A stretch of 64,000 bases of DNA from Xanthomonas sontii (GCF_040529055.1 NZ_CP132342.1:3904001-3968000); one strand, 5' to 3'. Counted from the stretch's first letter, positions 1 through 9,940 are shown. The notes: generated by a model not told the origin, from the letters alone. Translations and numbers: made by a program.

Positions 1-204
1 GGAATCCACATCCCAATTGTCAGCGCGGCCATGCTGGGCTATGGTGCAGACGCGGTCGCGCACGCGTGACCGCACACGGGACACGCACTGCGTCGGGGGA
101 TGCACTGCCGGGATCCCGCACAGGATGGGCGCTCCCGCAGACGACGCCGCAGGCGTGCGTATGGATCGAACGCGTCGCATCGCGGCGTATGGGGAACATC
201 GCGA

Positions 205-672
205 ATGAAGACACTCTTGCGCAAGGCGCTGCTGACCGCTGCGGCGGCGTTGCCCGCCGCTGCCGCCACCGCGCAGCAGGCACAGAACTGCCCACCGCTG
301 CCGCCGCAGAGCAAACTGCAATGGAGCGAACGCAGCGACAAGGGCTTCATCGTCTGCCGCGCCAGCGACGCCGACGGACGTCAGGTGCTGGGCATGATGC
401 TCACCGCGCGCGACCCGAACATTCCGCTGCAGCGCACGCTGCGCGAGGAAAAGGGTGCCATCGCCGGCGAAGCGGTGTATTGGTACCGGCCGGATGTGGG
501 CGGTGTCGAGTTGCCGAACCAGGCCACACGCCGCATCACGGTTGCGGAACTGAAGAAGGACCAGTACGCACAGGTGTGGATCGATGCCGCCGACGCCCAG
601 GAACTGCAGACACTGCAATCGCTGGTGCAGGGCCTGGACATGCGCCAGTCGAGCCTGGCGCTGGAGCGCTGA
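205..672 (+). CDS. Small exported protein of unknown function
   Basis: Encodes 155 residues. The first ~25 form a classical Sec signal peptide (Lys/Arg start, Ala/Leu-rich core, AAATAQ cleavage region), so the product is probably periplasmic or secreted. The mature part has two Cys (one just after the signal, one about 25 residues later) that could form a disulfide. No catalytic motif or family is recognised. An open frame continues upstream to about position 100, but its N-terminus would be a run of Arg, and the signal peptide argues strongly for the ATG at 205. It is followed by a palindromic repeat and faces the convergent pirin gene. The role is unknown. Confidence 0.75.
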   Translation: MKTLLRKALLTAAAALPAAAATAQQAQNCPPLPPQSKLQWSERSDKGFIVCRASDADGRQVLGMMLTARDPNIPLQRTLREEKGAIAGEAVYWYRPDVGGVELPNQATRRITVAELKKDQYAQVWIDAADAQELQTLQSLVQGLDMRQSSLALER

Positions 673-704
673 GGCGGCGCACTGCGCCATGCACTGCGGT
701 CTCT

Positions 705-772
705 CTTAGCAGCGGCTTCAGCCGCGACAGGCATTCCCAATAACGCCGTCGCGGCTGAAGCCGCTGCTACGA
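705..772. repeat. Palindromic intergenic element, GGCTTCAGCC type
   Basis: Two arms of about 23 bp (706-728 and 748-770) carrying GGCTTCAGCC and its complement form a near-perfect hairpin. It lies between convergent genes and may also act as a bidirectional terminator. Three relatives occur at 5161, 9941 and 31998. Confidence 0.8.
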
Positions 773-813
773 GGAAACAAACCCTCGCACCACATGCGGC
801 GCGAAACGCGCGC

Positions 814-1674
814 TCAGAAGCGCCGTTCCTGGAAATCCACGAAGGCCTGCATCAGTTCCTGGCGCGTGTTCATCACGAACGGTCCATGCCGCGCCACCGG
901 CTCGCGCAACGGCCGTCCGGCGACCAGAATCAGCCGTGCGCCCTGCGTGCCGGCCTGCAACTGCAGCAGGTCGCCGCCGCCGAGCACCGCCAGCGTCTGC
1001 GCCGGCAGCATGCGCGCCGCCTCGCCTTCGCCCAGCGCCGCTTCGCCCTCGAACATGTAGGCGAAGGCGTTGTGCCCGGCCGGCAGTTCGAACGCCCAGC
1101 GCGTGCCGGCGTCCAGCGCGATGTCCAGATACAGCGGGTCGGTGGCCGGCTGCGCGATCGGGCCGTGCACCTCGCCGACCTGGCCGGCGATCACCTTGAC
1201 CGTCACCCCCGGCGCCGGCTGCGCCACCGGGATGCGCTCGGGCGCGAATTCCTGGTAGCGCGGCGCGGTCATCTTGTCGCGCGCCGGCAGGTTCACCCAC
1301 AGCTGGAAGCCGCGCATGCGCCCGTGTTCCTGCTCCGGCATCTCCGAATGCACCAGGCCGCGGCCGGCGGTCATCCATTGCACGCTGCCCGGGGTCAGCA
1401 GGCCCTCGTTGCCGTGGTTGTCCTTGTGCCGCATGCGCCCGTCGAGCATGTAGGTGACGGTCTCGAAGCCACGGTGCGGATGGCTGGGGAAGCCCCCGAT
1501 GTAGTCCTCGGCCCGGTCGGTGCCGAACTCGTCGAGCAGCAGGAACGGATCCAGTTCGGGCAGCGCACCGCCACCGATGACGCGGGTCAGCTTGACCCCA
1601 TCGCCGTCGGCGGTGGCGTGGCCGCGAATGGCACGCAGGATGCGCGCGGGGGCGACGGTGGTGGAAGCGGTCAT
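814..1674 (-). CDS. Pirin family protein
   Basis: This 286-residue protein has the pirin-type bicupin layout. The N-terminal cupin carries the motif HPHRGFET (residues 65-72) and a later VHSE (108-111). This gives the His/His/His/Glu metal ligands (H65, H67, H109, E111) typical of pirins. The C-terminal half is the second, degenerate cupin. Bacterial pirins include quercetin 2,3-dioxygenase-like enzymes and redox-sensing regulators; the sequence does not say which role applies. It is a single gene transcribed leftwards, and its start at 1674 is backed by the conserved N-terminus. A 142-bp-unit repeat array separates it from the divergent cstA. Confidence 0.9.
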   Translation of the reverse strand: MTASTTVAPARILRAIRGHATADGDGVKLTRVIGGGALPELDPFLLLDEFGTDRAEDYIGGFPSHPHRGFETVTYMLDGRMRHKDNHGNEGLLTPGSVQWMTAGRGLVHSEMPEQEHGRMRGFQLWVNLPARDKMTAPRYQEFAPERIPVAQPAPGVTVKVIAGQVGEVHGPIAQPATDPLYLDIALDAGTRWAFELPAGHNAFAYMFEGEAALGEGEAARMLPAQTLAVLGGGDLLQLQAGTQGARLILVAGRPLREPVARHGPFVMNTRQELMQAFVDFQERRF

Positions 1675-1770
1675 GGCGACGATCTCCTGATGAGCTCCCT
1701 ACTGTGGGTGCCGCCGCCACCGCGGCCAACCGCGACCGGCGCAACCCATCGTTCCATCGTCTGCGGCGAC

Positions 1771-2621
1771 TGGTTCCCCTCTCCCACCGGGAGAAGGTGT
1801 CCTGTAGGGGCGGATGGGGGTGCGGGCGTAGTCTCGTGCGCAGGCTGGCTTCGCGAGGGCTTCGCACCGGATCCTCACCCCAACCCCTCTCCCGCAGGGA
1901 GAGGGGCTCGCGCCTTTCCCTTCTCCCACCGGGAGAAGGTGCCCCGCAGGGGTGGATGAGGGTACGGGCGCAGCCTCGCGCACAGGCTGGCTTCGCGAGG
2001 GCTTCGCCCCGGACCCTCACCCCAACCCCTCTCCCGACGGGAGAGGGGCTCGCGCCTTTCCCTTCTCCCCCGGGAGAAGGTGCCCCGCAGGGGTGGATGA
2101 GGGTACGGGCGCAGCCTCGCGCACAGGCTGGCTTCGCGAGGGCTTCGCCCCGGACCCTCACCCCAACCCCTCTCCCGCAGGGAGAGGGGCTCGCGCCCTT
2201 CCCTTCTCCCTCCGGGAGAAGGTGCCCCGCAGGGGCGGATGAGGGTACGGGCGCAGCCTCGTGCGCAGGCTGGCTTCGCGAGGGCTTCGCCCCCGTACCC
2301 TCACCCCAACCCCTCTCCCGACGGGAGAGGGGCTCGCGCCTTTCCCTTCTCCCCCGGGAGAAGGTGCCCCGCAGGGGTGGATGAGGGTACGGGCGCAGCC
2401 TCGCGCACAGGCTGGCTTCGCGAGGGCTTCGCCCCGGACCCTCACCCCAACCCCTCTCCCGCAGGGAGAGGGGCTCGCGCCCTTCCCTTCTCCCTCCGGG
2501 AGAAGGTGCCCCGCAGGGGCGGATGAGGGTACGGGCGCAGCCTCGTGCGCAGGCTGGCTTCGCGAGGGCTTCGCCCCGGACCCTCACCCCAACCCCTCTC
2601 CCGGGGGGAGAGGGGCTCGCG
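1771..2621. repeat. Tandem array of ~142-bp units (six copies)
   Basis: A landmark in the unit (TTCGCGAGGGC) recurs at 1850, 1992, 2133, 2275, 2417 and 2559, a period of 141-142 bp. Each unit contains a short palindrome of the type CCTCTCCCGNNGGGAGAGG and an imperfect one around CTTCTCCC..GGGAGAAGG. The array fills most of the divergent gap between the pirin gene and cstA. All long ORFs drawn through it are repeat-derived and not genes. Related single or triple units occur at 14781-15088 and 51890-52055. Confidence 0.9.
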
Positions 2622-2761
2622 CGCTGCGCCGTCCGTCCACGCCACACCGTTCGTCACAAGGACTGTCTACGACCAAAGTACTAGACCCTCGGCCCTCCCC
2701 GCCATTGACCCCCCAGGCCATCGGGGCGACCCTTGCGGCAATCTCCGGGGGAGCGTTCTGC

Positions 2762-4843
2762 ATGAAAGGGTTTTCCAAGCTGGCCTGGGCCGCACTCGCC
2801 ATCCTGGCGGCGTTCTGCCTCGGCACCATCGCCCTGCGCCGCGGCGAGCACATCAATGCGCTGTGGATCGTGGTAGCCGCGGTGTCGATCTACCTGATCG
2901 CCTACCGCTTCTACAGCCTGTTCATCGCCGACAAGGTGATGCAGCTCGACCCCACCCGGGCCACGCCGGCAGTGCTCAACAACGACGGCCTGGACTACGT
3001 ACCGACCAACAAGCACGTGCTGTTCGGCCACCACTTCGCCGCCATCGCCGGCGCCGGGCCGCTGGTCGGGCCGGTGCTGGCCGCGCAGATGGGCTACCTG
3101 CCCGGCCTGCTGTGGCTGGTGATCGGCGTGGTGGTGGCCGGCGCGGTGCAGGACTTCATGGTGCTGTTCCTGTCCAGCCGCCGCAACGGCCGCTCGCTCG
3201 GCGACCTGGTGCGCGAGGAAATGGGTCAGGTGCCCGGCACCATCGCCCTGTTCGGCGCCTTCCTGATCATGATCATCATCCTGGCGGTGCTGGCGATGGT
3301 GGTGGTCAAGGCGCTGGCGGAAAGCCCCTGGGGCATGTTCACGGTGATCGCGACCATGCCCATCGCGATCCTGATGGGCGTGTACATGCGCTACATCCGC
3401 CCCGGCAAGATCGGCGAGATCTCGGTGGTCGGGCTGATCCTGCTGCTGGCGGCGATCTGGTTCGGCGGCAAGGTCGCCGCCGATCCCACCTGGGGCCCGG
3501 TCTTCACCTTCACCGGCACGCAGATCACCTGGATGCTGATCGGCTACGGCTTCGTCGCCTCGGTGCTGCCGGTGTGGCTGCTGCTGGCACCGCGCGACTA
3601 CCTGTCCACCTTCCTCAAGATCGGCACCATCATCGCCCTGGCGATCGGCATCCTGGTGGTGATGCCGGAGCTGAAGATGCCGGCGCTCACGCGGTTCGCC
3701 GCCAGCGGCGACGGCCCGGTGTGGAAGGGCGGCCTGTTCCCGTTCCTGTTCATCACCATCGCCTGCGGCGCGGTCTCCGGCTTCCACGCGCTGATCTCCT
3801 CGGGCACCACGCCCAAGCTGCTCGCCAACGAGTCGCACATGCGCTACATCGGCTACGGCGGCATGCTGATGGAATCGTTCGTGGCGGTGATGGCGTTGGT
3901 GGCGGCCTCGATCATCGACCCGGGCGTGTACTTCGCGATGAACAGCCCGGCCGCGGTGATCGGCGCCGACGTCGCCGCCGCCGCGCACCACATCAGCACC
4001 ACCTGGGGCTTCGCCATCACCCCGGAGCAACTGACCGCCACCGCCGCGGCGATCGGCGAACCCACCATCCTGCATCGCGCCGGCGGCGCGCCGACGCTGG
4101 CGGTGGGCATCGCGCAGATCCTGCACCAGGCCATCCCCAACAGCAGCGACGCGATGATGGCCTTCTGGTACCACTTCGCGATCCTGTTCGAGGCGCTGTT
4201 CATCCTCACCGCGGTGGACGCCGGGACCCGCGCCGGACGCTTCATGCTGCAGGACCTGCTCGGCAACTTCATCCCGGCGTTGAAGAAGACCGAGTCGTGG
4301 ACCGCCAACATCATCGGCACCGCCGGCTGCGTGGCGCTGTGGGGCTACCTGCTGTACACCGGCGTGATCGATCCGTTCGGCGGCATCCAGACGCTGTGGC
4401 CGCTGTTCGGCATCTCCAACCAGATGCTGGCCGGCATCGCGCTGATGCTGGGCACGGTGGTGCTGTTCAAGATGAAGCGCGACCGCTACGCCTGGGTGAC
4501 CGCGGTGCCGGCGGTATGGCTGCTGATCTGCACCACCTACGCCGGCCTGATCAAGATCTTCGACCGCAATCCTTCGCAGGGCTTCATGGCGCAGGCGCAA
4601 AAGTTCCAGGACGCCATCGCCAGCGGCACCATCACCGCACCGGCCAAGTCGGTGGCGCAGATGCAGCAGATCGTCACCAACGCCTACGTCAACACCGGGC
4701 TGACCGTGCTGTTCCTGTGCGTGGTGTTCGCGGTGCTGGTCTACGCGATCAAGACCATTCTTGCCGCGCGCCGCAACCCGCAGCGCAGCGACCGCGAGAC
4801 CGCGTACGTGGCCTTGCAGCCGCACCAGATGGCGGACCTGTAA
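2762..4843 (+). CDS. cstA: Carbon starvation protein CstA, pyruvate/peptide transporter
   Basis: A 693-residue integral membrane protein with many hydrophobic segments, close to the roughly 700 residues of Escherichia coli CstA. Characteristic CstA stretches are visible: the early [17 protein letters not shown] region followed by [16 protein letters not shown], and later [14 protein letters not shown]. CstA proteins are proton-coupled carriers for pyruvate and have been linked to peptide uptake under carbon starvation. The open frame continues upstream into the tandem repeat array, so the ATG at 2762, which begins the normal N-terminal membrane segment, is taken as the start. The stop codon overlaps the start of the small YbdD-type gene by one base, the usual cstA-ybdD arrangement. 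Confidence 0.95.
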   Translation: MKGFSKLAWAALAILAAFCLGTIALRRGEHINALWIVVAAVSIYLIAYRFYSLFIADKVMQLDPTRATPAVLNNDGLDYVPTNKHVLFGHHFAAIAGAGPLVGPVLAAQMGYLPGLLWLVIGVVVAGAVQDFMVLFLSSRRNGRSLGDLVREEMGQVPGTIALFGAFLIMIIILAVLAMVVVKALAESPWGMFTVIATMPIAILMGVYMRYIRPGKIGEISVVGLILLLAAIWFGGKVAADPTWGPVFTFTGTQITWMLIGYGFVASVLPVWLLLAPRDYLSTFLKIGTIIALAIGILVVMPELKMPALTRFAASGDGPVWKGGLFPFLFITIACGAVSGFHALISSGTTPKLLANESHMRYIGYGGMLMESFVAVMALVAASIIDPGVYFAMNSPAAVIGADVAAAAHHISTTWGFAITPEQLTATAAAIGEPTILHRAGGAPTLAVGIAQILHQAIPNSSDAMMAFWYHFAILFEALFILTAVDAGTRAGRFMLQDLLGNFIPALKKTESWTANIIGTAGCVALWGYLLYTGVIDPFGGIQTLWPLFGISNQMLAGIALMLGTVVLFKMKRDRYAWVTAVPAVWLLICTTYAGLIKIFDRNPSQGFMAQAQKFQDAIASGTITAPAKSVAQMQQIVTNAYVNTGLTVLFLCVVFAVLVYAIKTILAARRNPQRSDRETAYVALQPHQMADL

Positions 4844-5067
4844 TGGCCGGCGCCCTGGTTCCGGTCGGGCAGTATCAGGCGCACCGCCGGCTATGGCGGC
4901 GCCTGGTGCAGACCGCGCGGCTGTGCTGCGGCATTCCCGACTACGACAACTACGTGCGGCACATGCTGGAAAAGCATCCGGACCGCGAGCCGATGGACTA
5001 CAAGACCTTCTTCCGCGAGCGCCAGGAAGCGCGGTACGGCGGCAAGAGCGGGTTTCGCTGTTGTTGA
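4843..5067 (+). CDS. YbdD/YjiX family small protein
   Basis: A 74-residue Cys-containing soluble protein with the hallmark motif [12 protein letters not shown] (residues 30-41) and a C-terminal region rich in Arg and Gly ending in RCC. This is the DUF466 family, whose members accompany CstA or BtsT/YjiY pyruvate transporters and are needed for their activity. The ATG shares its first base with the last base of the cstA stop codon, so the two are translationally coupled. It is too short to have been called by length alone; the motif and position make it secure. Confidence 0.93.
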   Translation: MAGALVPVGQYQAHRRLWRRLVQTARLCCGIPDYDNYVRHMLEKHPDREPMDYKTFFRERQEARYGGKSGFRCC

Positions 5068-5160
5068 AAGGCGGGGATTGGGGAGTCGGGATTGGGGATT
5101 GGTGGCTGTAATCGTGATGAAAGTGCGGCGATGCTTGCAATGGGCATCGCCGCTTGGCTG

Positions 5161-5227
5161 TTGTAGGAACGGCTTCAGCCGTGACGCATTACCGACAAGG
5201 CATCGCGGCTGAAGCCGCTCTTACGGA
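5161..5227. repeat. Palindromic intergenic element, GGCTTCAGCC type
   Basis: Arms around GGAACGGCTTCAGCCGTGA and TCGCGGCTGAAGCCGCTCT fold on each other. The element is flanked by GGGATTG-type repeats at about 5073-5103 and 5268-5293. It lies between convergent genes. Confidence 0.8.
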
Positions 5228-5298
5228 GAAGCACGCGGATGCCATGCACTCGCGGCGCCGCTCCCATTCCCCAATCCCGATTCCCCAATCCCGGCTCT

Positions 5299-5985
5299 TC
5301 AGGCCGCCGCGGCGCGCACCAGTTCCGCATAGGTCTGCGGCAGTTCGCGCATATGTTCCATCACCGCGGCCACGCCGAGCTGGCTCAGGGTCGCGGCGTG
5401 CCCGGCGGGAATGTGCGCGGCGCCAGTAAAGCCGATCACGGTCATGCCCGCGGCCAGCGCGGCGCTGGCGCCGGTGGCGCTGTCCTCGATCACCAGGCAG
5501 CGTTCCGGCGCCACCTCCAGCGTGCGCGCGGCCAGCAGATACACGTCCGGCGCGGGCTTGGGCCGCGCCACCATGTCGGCGCTGAAGATGCGTTCGCCGA
5601 CACGCTCATGCAGGCCGGCGCGCGCCACCGAGGCGACCACGCTCTCGCGCATGCTGTTGGAGGCGACCGCCAGCGGCAGCGGCAACGCCAGCAAGGCCTC
5701 GCGCACGCCGTCGATCGGCTGCACCTCGGCGGCAATCAACGCCTCCGAGCGTGTGCGGATCTCCTGGCACAGGCCCGGCGGCAGCGCCAGCGCGTACTGC
5801 CGTTGCACGCGCTGCACGATTTCCTGCGCGGTGAGGCCGAAGCTGCCCGCAAGAAAGCGTTCCAGTTCGGCCCGCGGCACATAGGCGCCCAGCGCGTCGA
5901 GCATCACCCGGTCGGCCAGCACTTCGCTGTCGACGAGCACGCCGTCGCAATCGCTGATCAACAGGTCGAAGGGGGTCGCCGTCAT
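5299..5985 (-). CDS. HAD-IA hydrolase, phosphoglycolate/beta-phosphoglucomutase-like
   Basis: A 228-residue HAD phosphatase. Motif I is DCDGV at residues 12-16 (nucleophile Asp12, acid/base Asp14). The LVDSE signature follows, then ASNSMRESV (motif II), KPAPDVYL with its Lys (motif III), and IEDSATG (motif IV). The helical cap between motifs I and II marks subclass IA. This is the GpmB/YieH/YniC-like group acting on small phosphosugars or phosphoglycolate; the substrate cannot be read from sequence. The ATG at 5985 is preceded by AAAGGAG at proper spacing, so the open frame running further upstream is ignored. Confidence 0.88.
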   Translation of the reverse strand: MTATPFDLLISDCDGVLVDSEVLADRVMLDALGAYVPRAELERFLAGSFGLTAQEIVQRVQRQYALALPPGLCQEIRTRSEALIAAEVQPIDGVREALLALPLPLAVASNSMRESVVASVARAGLHERVGERIFSADMVARPKPAPDVYLLAARTLEVAPERCLVIEDSATGASAALAAGMTVIGFTGAAHIPAGHAATLSQLGVAAVMEHMRELPQTYAELVRAAAA

Positions 5986-6335
5986 CGCGCGCTCCTTTGG
6001 GAAAACGTCCATTATGCCGCTGCGCACATGTCCCTCGCCTGTGCGGCGCCTGCAGTCGCGGCAGCGCGGCCAATCCCATGCGCACGCGCTGCACGCGCCT
6101 GCTGCACTGCCTGTCCGCCCTGCCCGCTCGTGGCAGCAATCGCATCTCGGCGATATCCCGGCCGCCAAACGTTTGTTTCCGGTTAAACGACGGACCGCCT
6201 GGCGGGACGCCACCAGCGATTCGCAGACCGCGTCACAAAACTGGCACAACACCACTGCGTTCCGCTGCTAGCATCGGCAACGGCGCCAGGACGTGCGCCG
6301 TCATCCCAGGACCGCGAACAGGAAAGGAGCCTTGC

Positions 6336-7103
6336 ATGCGTACGCCCGTCCCCGCCCTGATCGCACTCGCGACCTCGCTGTTCTTCTCGGTCAGTTGCGC
6401 CGCACAGTCCGGCGCCAAGGAGCATTCCGCCATGTCAGCCTCGCTGCAGGATCATTCTGTCGCGTTCCGCGACCCCGCACTCGCCGACATCGCCGCCGCC
6501 ATCGCGCGCGGCGACGTCGCCCGCATCGCCGCCCTGGCGCCCGGCACGGACCTGTCCGCGCACGGCGACCAGAACGTCACCCTGCTCGAATGGGCCATCT
6601 GGAACGAACAGCCGCGCGCGCTGGCGGCGCTGCTCGACGCCGGTGCCGACCCGTCGCTGCCGGGCATGGATCAGGAAACCGTGGTGCACATGGCCGCCAT
6701 GGCCAAGGATCCGCAATACCTGCAGATCCTGCTGCAGCACGGCGCCCCGGTCGACCCGGTGAGCGCGCGCGCGAACTGGACGCCGCTGTTCCGCGCCGTG
6801 CAGAGCAAGCGCGACGCGCAGATCGAACTGCTGCTCAAGGCCGGCGCCGATCCGAAGCGGGTCGACGCCACCGGCAACTCGTTGCTGCACCTGGCCGCGC
6901 AGAGCAGCGCCGGCAATCCCTGGGTGCCGAAGCTGCTGCAGGCCGGGGTCGATCCGAGCCTGCGCAACGCCCAGGGCAAGACCTTCCAGGCGTACTTCTT
7001 CAACACGCCCGAGCGCCTGCTCAACGCCAACGCGCAGCAGGTCCGCAACGACGTGCGCGCCTGGCTGAGCGCCCACGCCATCCCGTTGGAAGCGAGCCGC
7101 TGA
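6336..7103 (+). CDS. Ankyrin-repeat lipoprotein, candidate effector immunity protein
   Basis: Encodes 255 residues with an N-terminal lipoprotein signal ending FFSVSC (Cys21 is the likely lipidated residue). About five ankyrin-type repeats follow from residue ~45 to the end (for example ALAALLDAGADPSLPG, IELLLKAGADPKRVD, KLLQAGVDPSLRNAQG). A GGAAAGGAG ribosome-binding site precedes the ATG. The gene lies 34 bp upstream of a lipase with an XVIPCD tail, on the same strand. In Xanthomonadales the periplasmic immunity proteins (X-Tfi) of the bacteria-killing type IV system are typically lipoproteins encoded next to their effector. I infer it protects the cell against the downstream lipase. It could instead be an unrelated ankyrin lipoprotein. 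Confidence 0.85.
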   Translation: MRTPVPALIALATSLFFSVSCAAQSGAKEHSAMSASLQDHSVAFRDPALADIAAAIARGDVARIAALAPGTDLSAHGDQNVTLLEWAIWNEQPRALAALLDAGADPSLPGMDQETVVHMAAMAKDPQYLQILLQHGAPVDPVSARANWTPLFRAVQSKRDAQIELLLKAGADPKRVDATGNSLLHLAAQSSAGNPWVPKLLQAGVDPSLRNAQGKTFQAYFFNTPERLLNANAQQVRNDVRAWLSAHAIPLEASR

Positions 7104-7137
7104 CGCGGTCGGTCGCCACATTCGCACGGAGCCGCGC

Positions 7138-8346
7138 ATGAACCAGAACGAGCTTTCCCCGTCCGATCCGTCCACCTCCTTCTCCGACGCCGTCCGCGGC
7201 CAGCAGCCGCAGGCCGTGGACCGGCAACTGCCGCCACTGCTGCAGGACCTCTACCACACCGCGGCCGAACGCCGCGCCGGCGGCGCCGAGACCTTCGCCG
7301 CGCTGCCCGACGGCTGGTCGCGCATGGACGACGCCGCGCTGCAGCGCGCCGGCATCGATCCCAGCCTGCAGCACGACGCCAAGAGCGGCTTCGATGCCGC
7401 GTTCTACCGCAACCCGCAGGGCAACGTGGTGCTGGGCTTCTGCGGCACCGACGAACTGAAGGACTGGAAACACAACCTTGGCCAGGGCCTGGGCTTTTCC
7501 GACGCGCAGTACGCCTCGGCGATCCAGCTCGGCAGCCAGGCCAAGCAGGCCTTCGGCGACAACCTGCTGATCTCCGGGCACTCGCTGGGCGGCGGCTTGG
7601 CCGCGGCCTCGTCGATGGTCAACGACGTGCCGGCGGTGACCTTCAACGCCGCCGGGGTCAACAACAAGACGCTCGAGCGCGAAGGGCTGGATGCCGACGC
7701 GGCCAAGGCCTATGCCGCCGACGGGCTGATCCGCGGCTATCACGTCAAGAACGAACTGCTGACCTACCTGCAGGAAGACAACCTGCTGACCCGCGGCCTG
7801 ATGCCCGACGCCGCCGGCCACCAGATCCAGCTGCCGGAACCGGACCCGCTGTCGTTCGGCCAGCGCCTGATCCCCGGGATGATGCTCAAGCATCGCCTGG
7901 ACCTGCACGGCATCGACTCGGTGATGAAGGCCGAGGACCTGGCGCAGAACCAGAGCCAGGGTCAGGTTCAGAGCCAGGGGCAATCGGGTTCGCTGTCGAC
8001 CGGCAGCCGCCTGTTCAACGACGCGGTGGTGCAGTTGGACGGCCAGCGCGACCGGCTCGGCCTGCACGACGACGCAGCCTTCCTCAACACCGCCGCCAGC
8101 GTCGCCGCGCGCGCCGGCCAGGACGGCCTGCAGCGCATCGACCAGGTGCTGCCCAGCCGCGATGGCGACCGACTGTTCGCGGTCCAGGGGCAACCGGAGA
8201 ACCCGGCGCACCTGCGCAGCCAGGTCCAGACCGCGGCCGCGGCCCACGAGCCGTCGCAGGCCAACGTCGGCCAGTTGCAGCAACAGAACCTGCAGGCGCC
8301 GCCACAGCAGCAGGAAGAACGGCAGCGCAGCGTGGCGATGCAGTAG
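7138..8346 (+). CDS. Lipase effector with C-terminal XVIPCD domain (X-T4SS)
   Basis: A 402-residue protein without a signal peptide. The N-terminal half is a class-3-like lipase fold, with the nucleophile elbow GHSLGG at residues 147-152 (Ser149) preceded by GFCGTDELKDWKHN. The C-terminal ~120 residues match the XVIPCD pattern: a Leu-rich N-terminal helix, RIDQVLPSRDGDRLFAVQGQ and a Gln-rich tail. XVIPCD domains are bound by VirD4 and send toxins (X-Tfes) through the Xanthomonadales type IV system into rival bacteria, where phospholipases attack membranes. No secretion genes are in this window. The upstream ankyrin lipoprotein is the presumed immunity partner. The family call is firm; toxicity is inference. 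Confidence 0.88.
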   Translation: MNQNELSPSDPSTSFSDAVRGQQPQAVDRQLPPLLQDLYHTAAERRAGGAETFAALPDGWSRMDDAALQRAGIDPSLQHDAKSGFDAAFYRNPQGNVVLGFCGTDELKDWKHNLGQGLGFSDAQYASAIQLGSQAKQAFGDNLLISGHSLGGGLAAASSMVNDVPAVTFNAAGVNNKTLEREGLDADAAKAYAADGLIRGYHVKNELLTYLQEDNLLTRGLMPDAAGHQIQLPEPDPLSFGQRLIPGMMLKHRLDLHGIDSVMKAEDLAQNQSQGQVQSQGQSGSLSTGSRLFNDAVVQLDGQRDRLGLHDDAAFLNTAASVAARAGQDGLQRIDQVLPSRDGDRLFAVQGQPENPAHLRSQVQTAAAAHEPSQANVGQLQQQNLQAPPQQQEERQRSVAMQ

Positions 8347-8549
8347 TCGCCGCCTGCGACTGCATCACGGCAGGCATCCACGCCGACGCCTGCCGTGGCG
8401 TCCACCACCCAGACCAGCGGTTTCGCAGGCACACCGCCGGACGCAGCGCCCTGGATCCATGCCCGCGATGTACGGCAGCAGTCCCAGCGCCGGCCCCCCG
8501 CATCGCGCTGCCGCACGCGAACAGGCTGCGGCGGTCACGCCGCCGCGGC

Positions 8550-9794
8550 TCAGCCCGCGCCGGCCATCGCGCGCAGGGTGATGCCGACCAGATAGGCCAG
8601 GTACGTGCCGGTGGCGTAGCCCATCGTGCCCAGCAACACGCCGACCGGGGCCAGCGCCGGGTGGAACGCGGCCGCCACCACTGGCGCCGAGGCCGGGCCG
8701 CCGACATTGCTCTGCGAGCCGATCGCGAAGTAGAAGAACGGCACCCGCAGCAGCTTGCCCAGCGCCAGCAGCAGCAGGACGTGCACGATGAGCCAGATCA
8801 GGCCGAGCGCGAAGATCCAGGGGCGGTCGAACAGCGCCAGCAGGTCCATCTGCATGCCGATGCAGGCGATCAGGAAATACAGCAGCAGCGTGCCGATGCG
8901 CGACGCGCCGGCGCCCTCGAGCGTGCGTGCGCGGGTGAAGCTGAGCAGCAGGCCGAAGGTGGTCGCCAGCACCACCACCCACACGAACGGCGAGCCGAGG
9001 CTGAACTGCTTGGCCCAACTCACGTTCGCGTCGAACCACGCCGCGGTCGGGGTGGCGATCGCATGCGCCAGGCCGACCGCGCCGAAGGCCACGCCGACGA
9101 TCAGCATCAAGTCGGTGAGGCTGGCGACGCGTTCGTGCTGGGCCTGGAAGTGGGCGATGCGCTGCTTGAGGTCGTCGATGCCGCGGGTGTCGGCGCCAGT
9201 GCGCGCATCGATCGCCGGCGCACGTTGCGCAAAGAAGATCAGCAGTGCCATCCACACGTAGCCGACGCCGACGTCGACCACCGCGAACTGGCCGAAGGTG
9301 GTGGCATCGACCTGGAACACCTCACGCATCGCCAGCATGTTGGCGCCGCCGCCGATCCAACTGCCGGCCAACGCGGCCATGCCGGCCCAGGTGTCGCCGG
9401 CCACGGTCACCGGATGCAGCCACTTCATCACCTGGAACGCGACCACCGCGCCGAGCATGATGCTGAAGGACGCGCCCAGGTACATCGCCACCAACTTCGG
9501 CCCCAGCCGCAGGATGCCCTTGAGATCGATGGTGAGGGTGAGCAGCACCAGCGCCGCCGGCAGCAGCACGTCGCGCGCGACCGGGTTGTAGAGCGAATTA
9601 TGCTGGCCGTCGATCAGCCCGACGGTGTTGTAGATGCCCGGGATCAGATAACACAACAACAGTGCCGGCACGATGCCGTAGAAGCGCTTCCAAAATCCCG
9701 ACGGCCGCGCCGCGGTCCAGAACACCGCGCCCAGGGTGGCGGCGATCAGGCCGAAGATGACGATGTCGTTGGTGATCAGGGGCGTCGAGGGCAT
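8550..9794 (-). CDS. DUF819 family integral membrane protein
   Basis: A 414-residue protein with 10-11 hydrophobic segments and conserved features of the DUF819/YjcL family, for example AALAGSWIGGGANMLAM and IGSQSNVGGPASAPVVAAAF, two Gly-rich half-site-like motifs suggesting an internal repeat as in CPA/BASS-type transporters. The substrate is unknown. A longer frame reaches 9926, but that extension is encoded by GGGATTC repeats, so the ATG at 9794 (MPSTPLITND) is preferred. It stands alone between a repeat-rich gap and the lipase gene. Confidence 0.85.
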   Translation of the reverse strand: MPSTPLITNDIVIFGLIAATLGAVFWTAARPSGFWKRFYGIVPALLLCYLIPGIYNTVGLIDGQHNSLYNPVARDVLLPAALVLLTLTIDLKGILRLGPKLVAMYLGASFSIMLGAVVAFQVMKWLHPVTVAGDTWAGMAALAGSWIGGGANMLAMREVFQVDATTFGQFAVVDVGVGYVWMALLIFFAQRAPAIDARTGADTRGIDDLKQRIAHFQAQHERVASLTDLMLIVGVAFGAVGLAHAIATPTAAWFDANVSWAKQFSLGSPFVWVVVLATTFGLLLSFTRARTLEGAGASRIGTLLLYFLIACIGMQMDLLALFDRPWIFALGLIWLIVHVLLLLALGKLLRVPFFYFAIGSQSNVGGPASAPVVAAAFHPALAPVGVLLGTMGYATGTYLAYLVGITLRAMAGAG

Positions 9795-9940
9795 CGGGCT
9801 GTGGGGCGGGGATTCGGGAGCGGGGATTCGGGATTCGTGCGCCGCGGTTGGAGGTTTGGAGGTGTCAACAACGATCGAAAGAGAGCAACAAGCCGCGGGT
9901 GAATTCGCAGGAGCGATGCGCTGCAAGCGCCCTGTTGTTT

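Noticed and set aside
1771..2621. CRISPR array
   Set aside because: The unit is ~142 bp with no unique spacers, the whole unit is repeated, and no cas gene is near.
767..2647. Open minus-strand frame of 626 codons across pirin and the repeat array
   Set aside because: It runs through the tandem repeats and out of frame over the pirin gene; the protein is a repeat artefact rich in Arg, Gly and Pro.
5997..6335. N-terminal extension of the ankyrin lipoprotein
   Set aside because: The lipoprotein signal and GGAAAGGAG ribosome-binding site set the start at 6336; the extension has no coding character.
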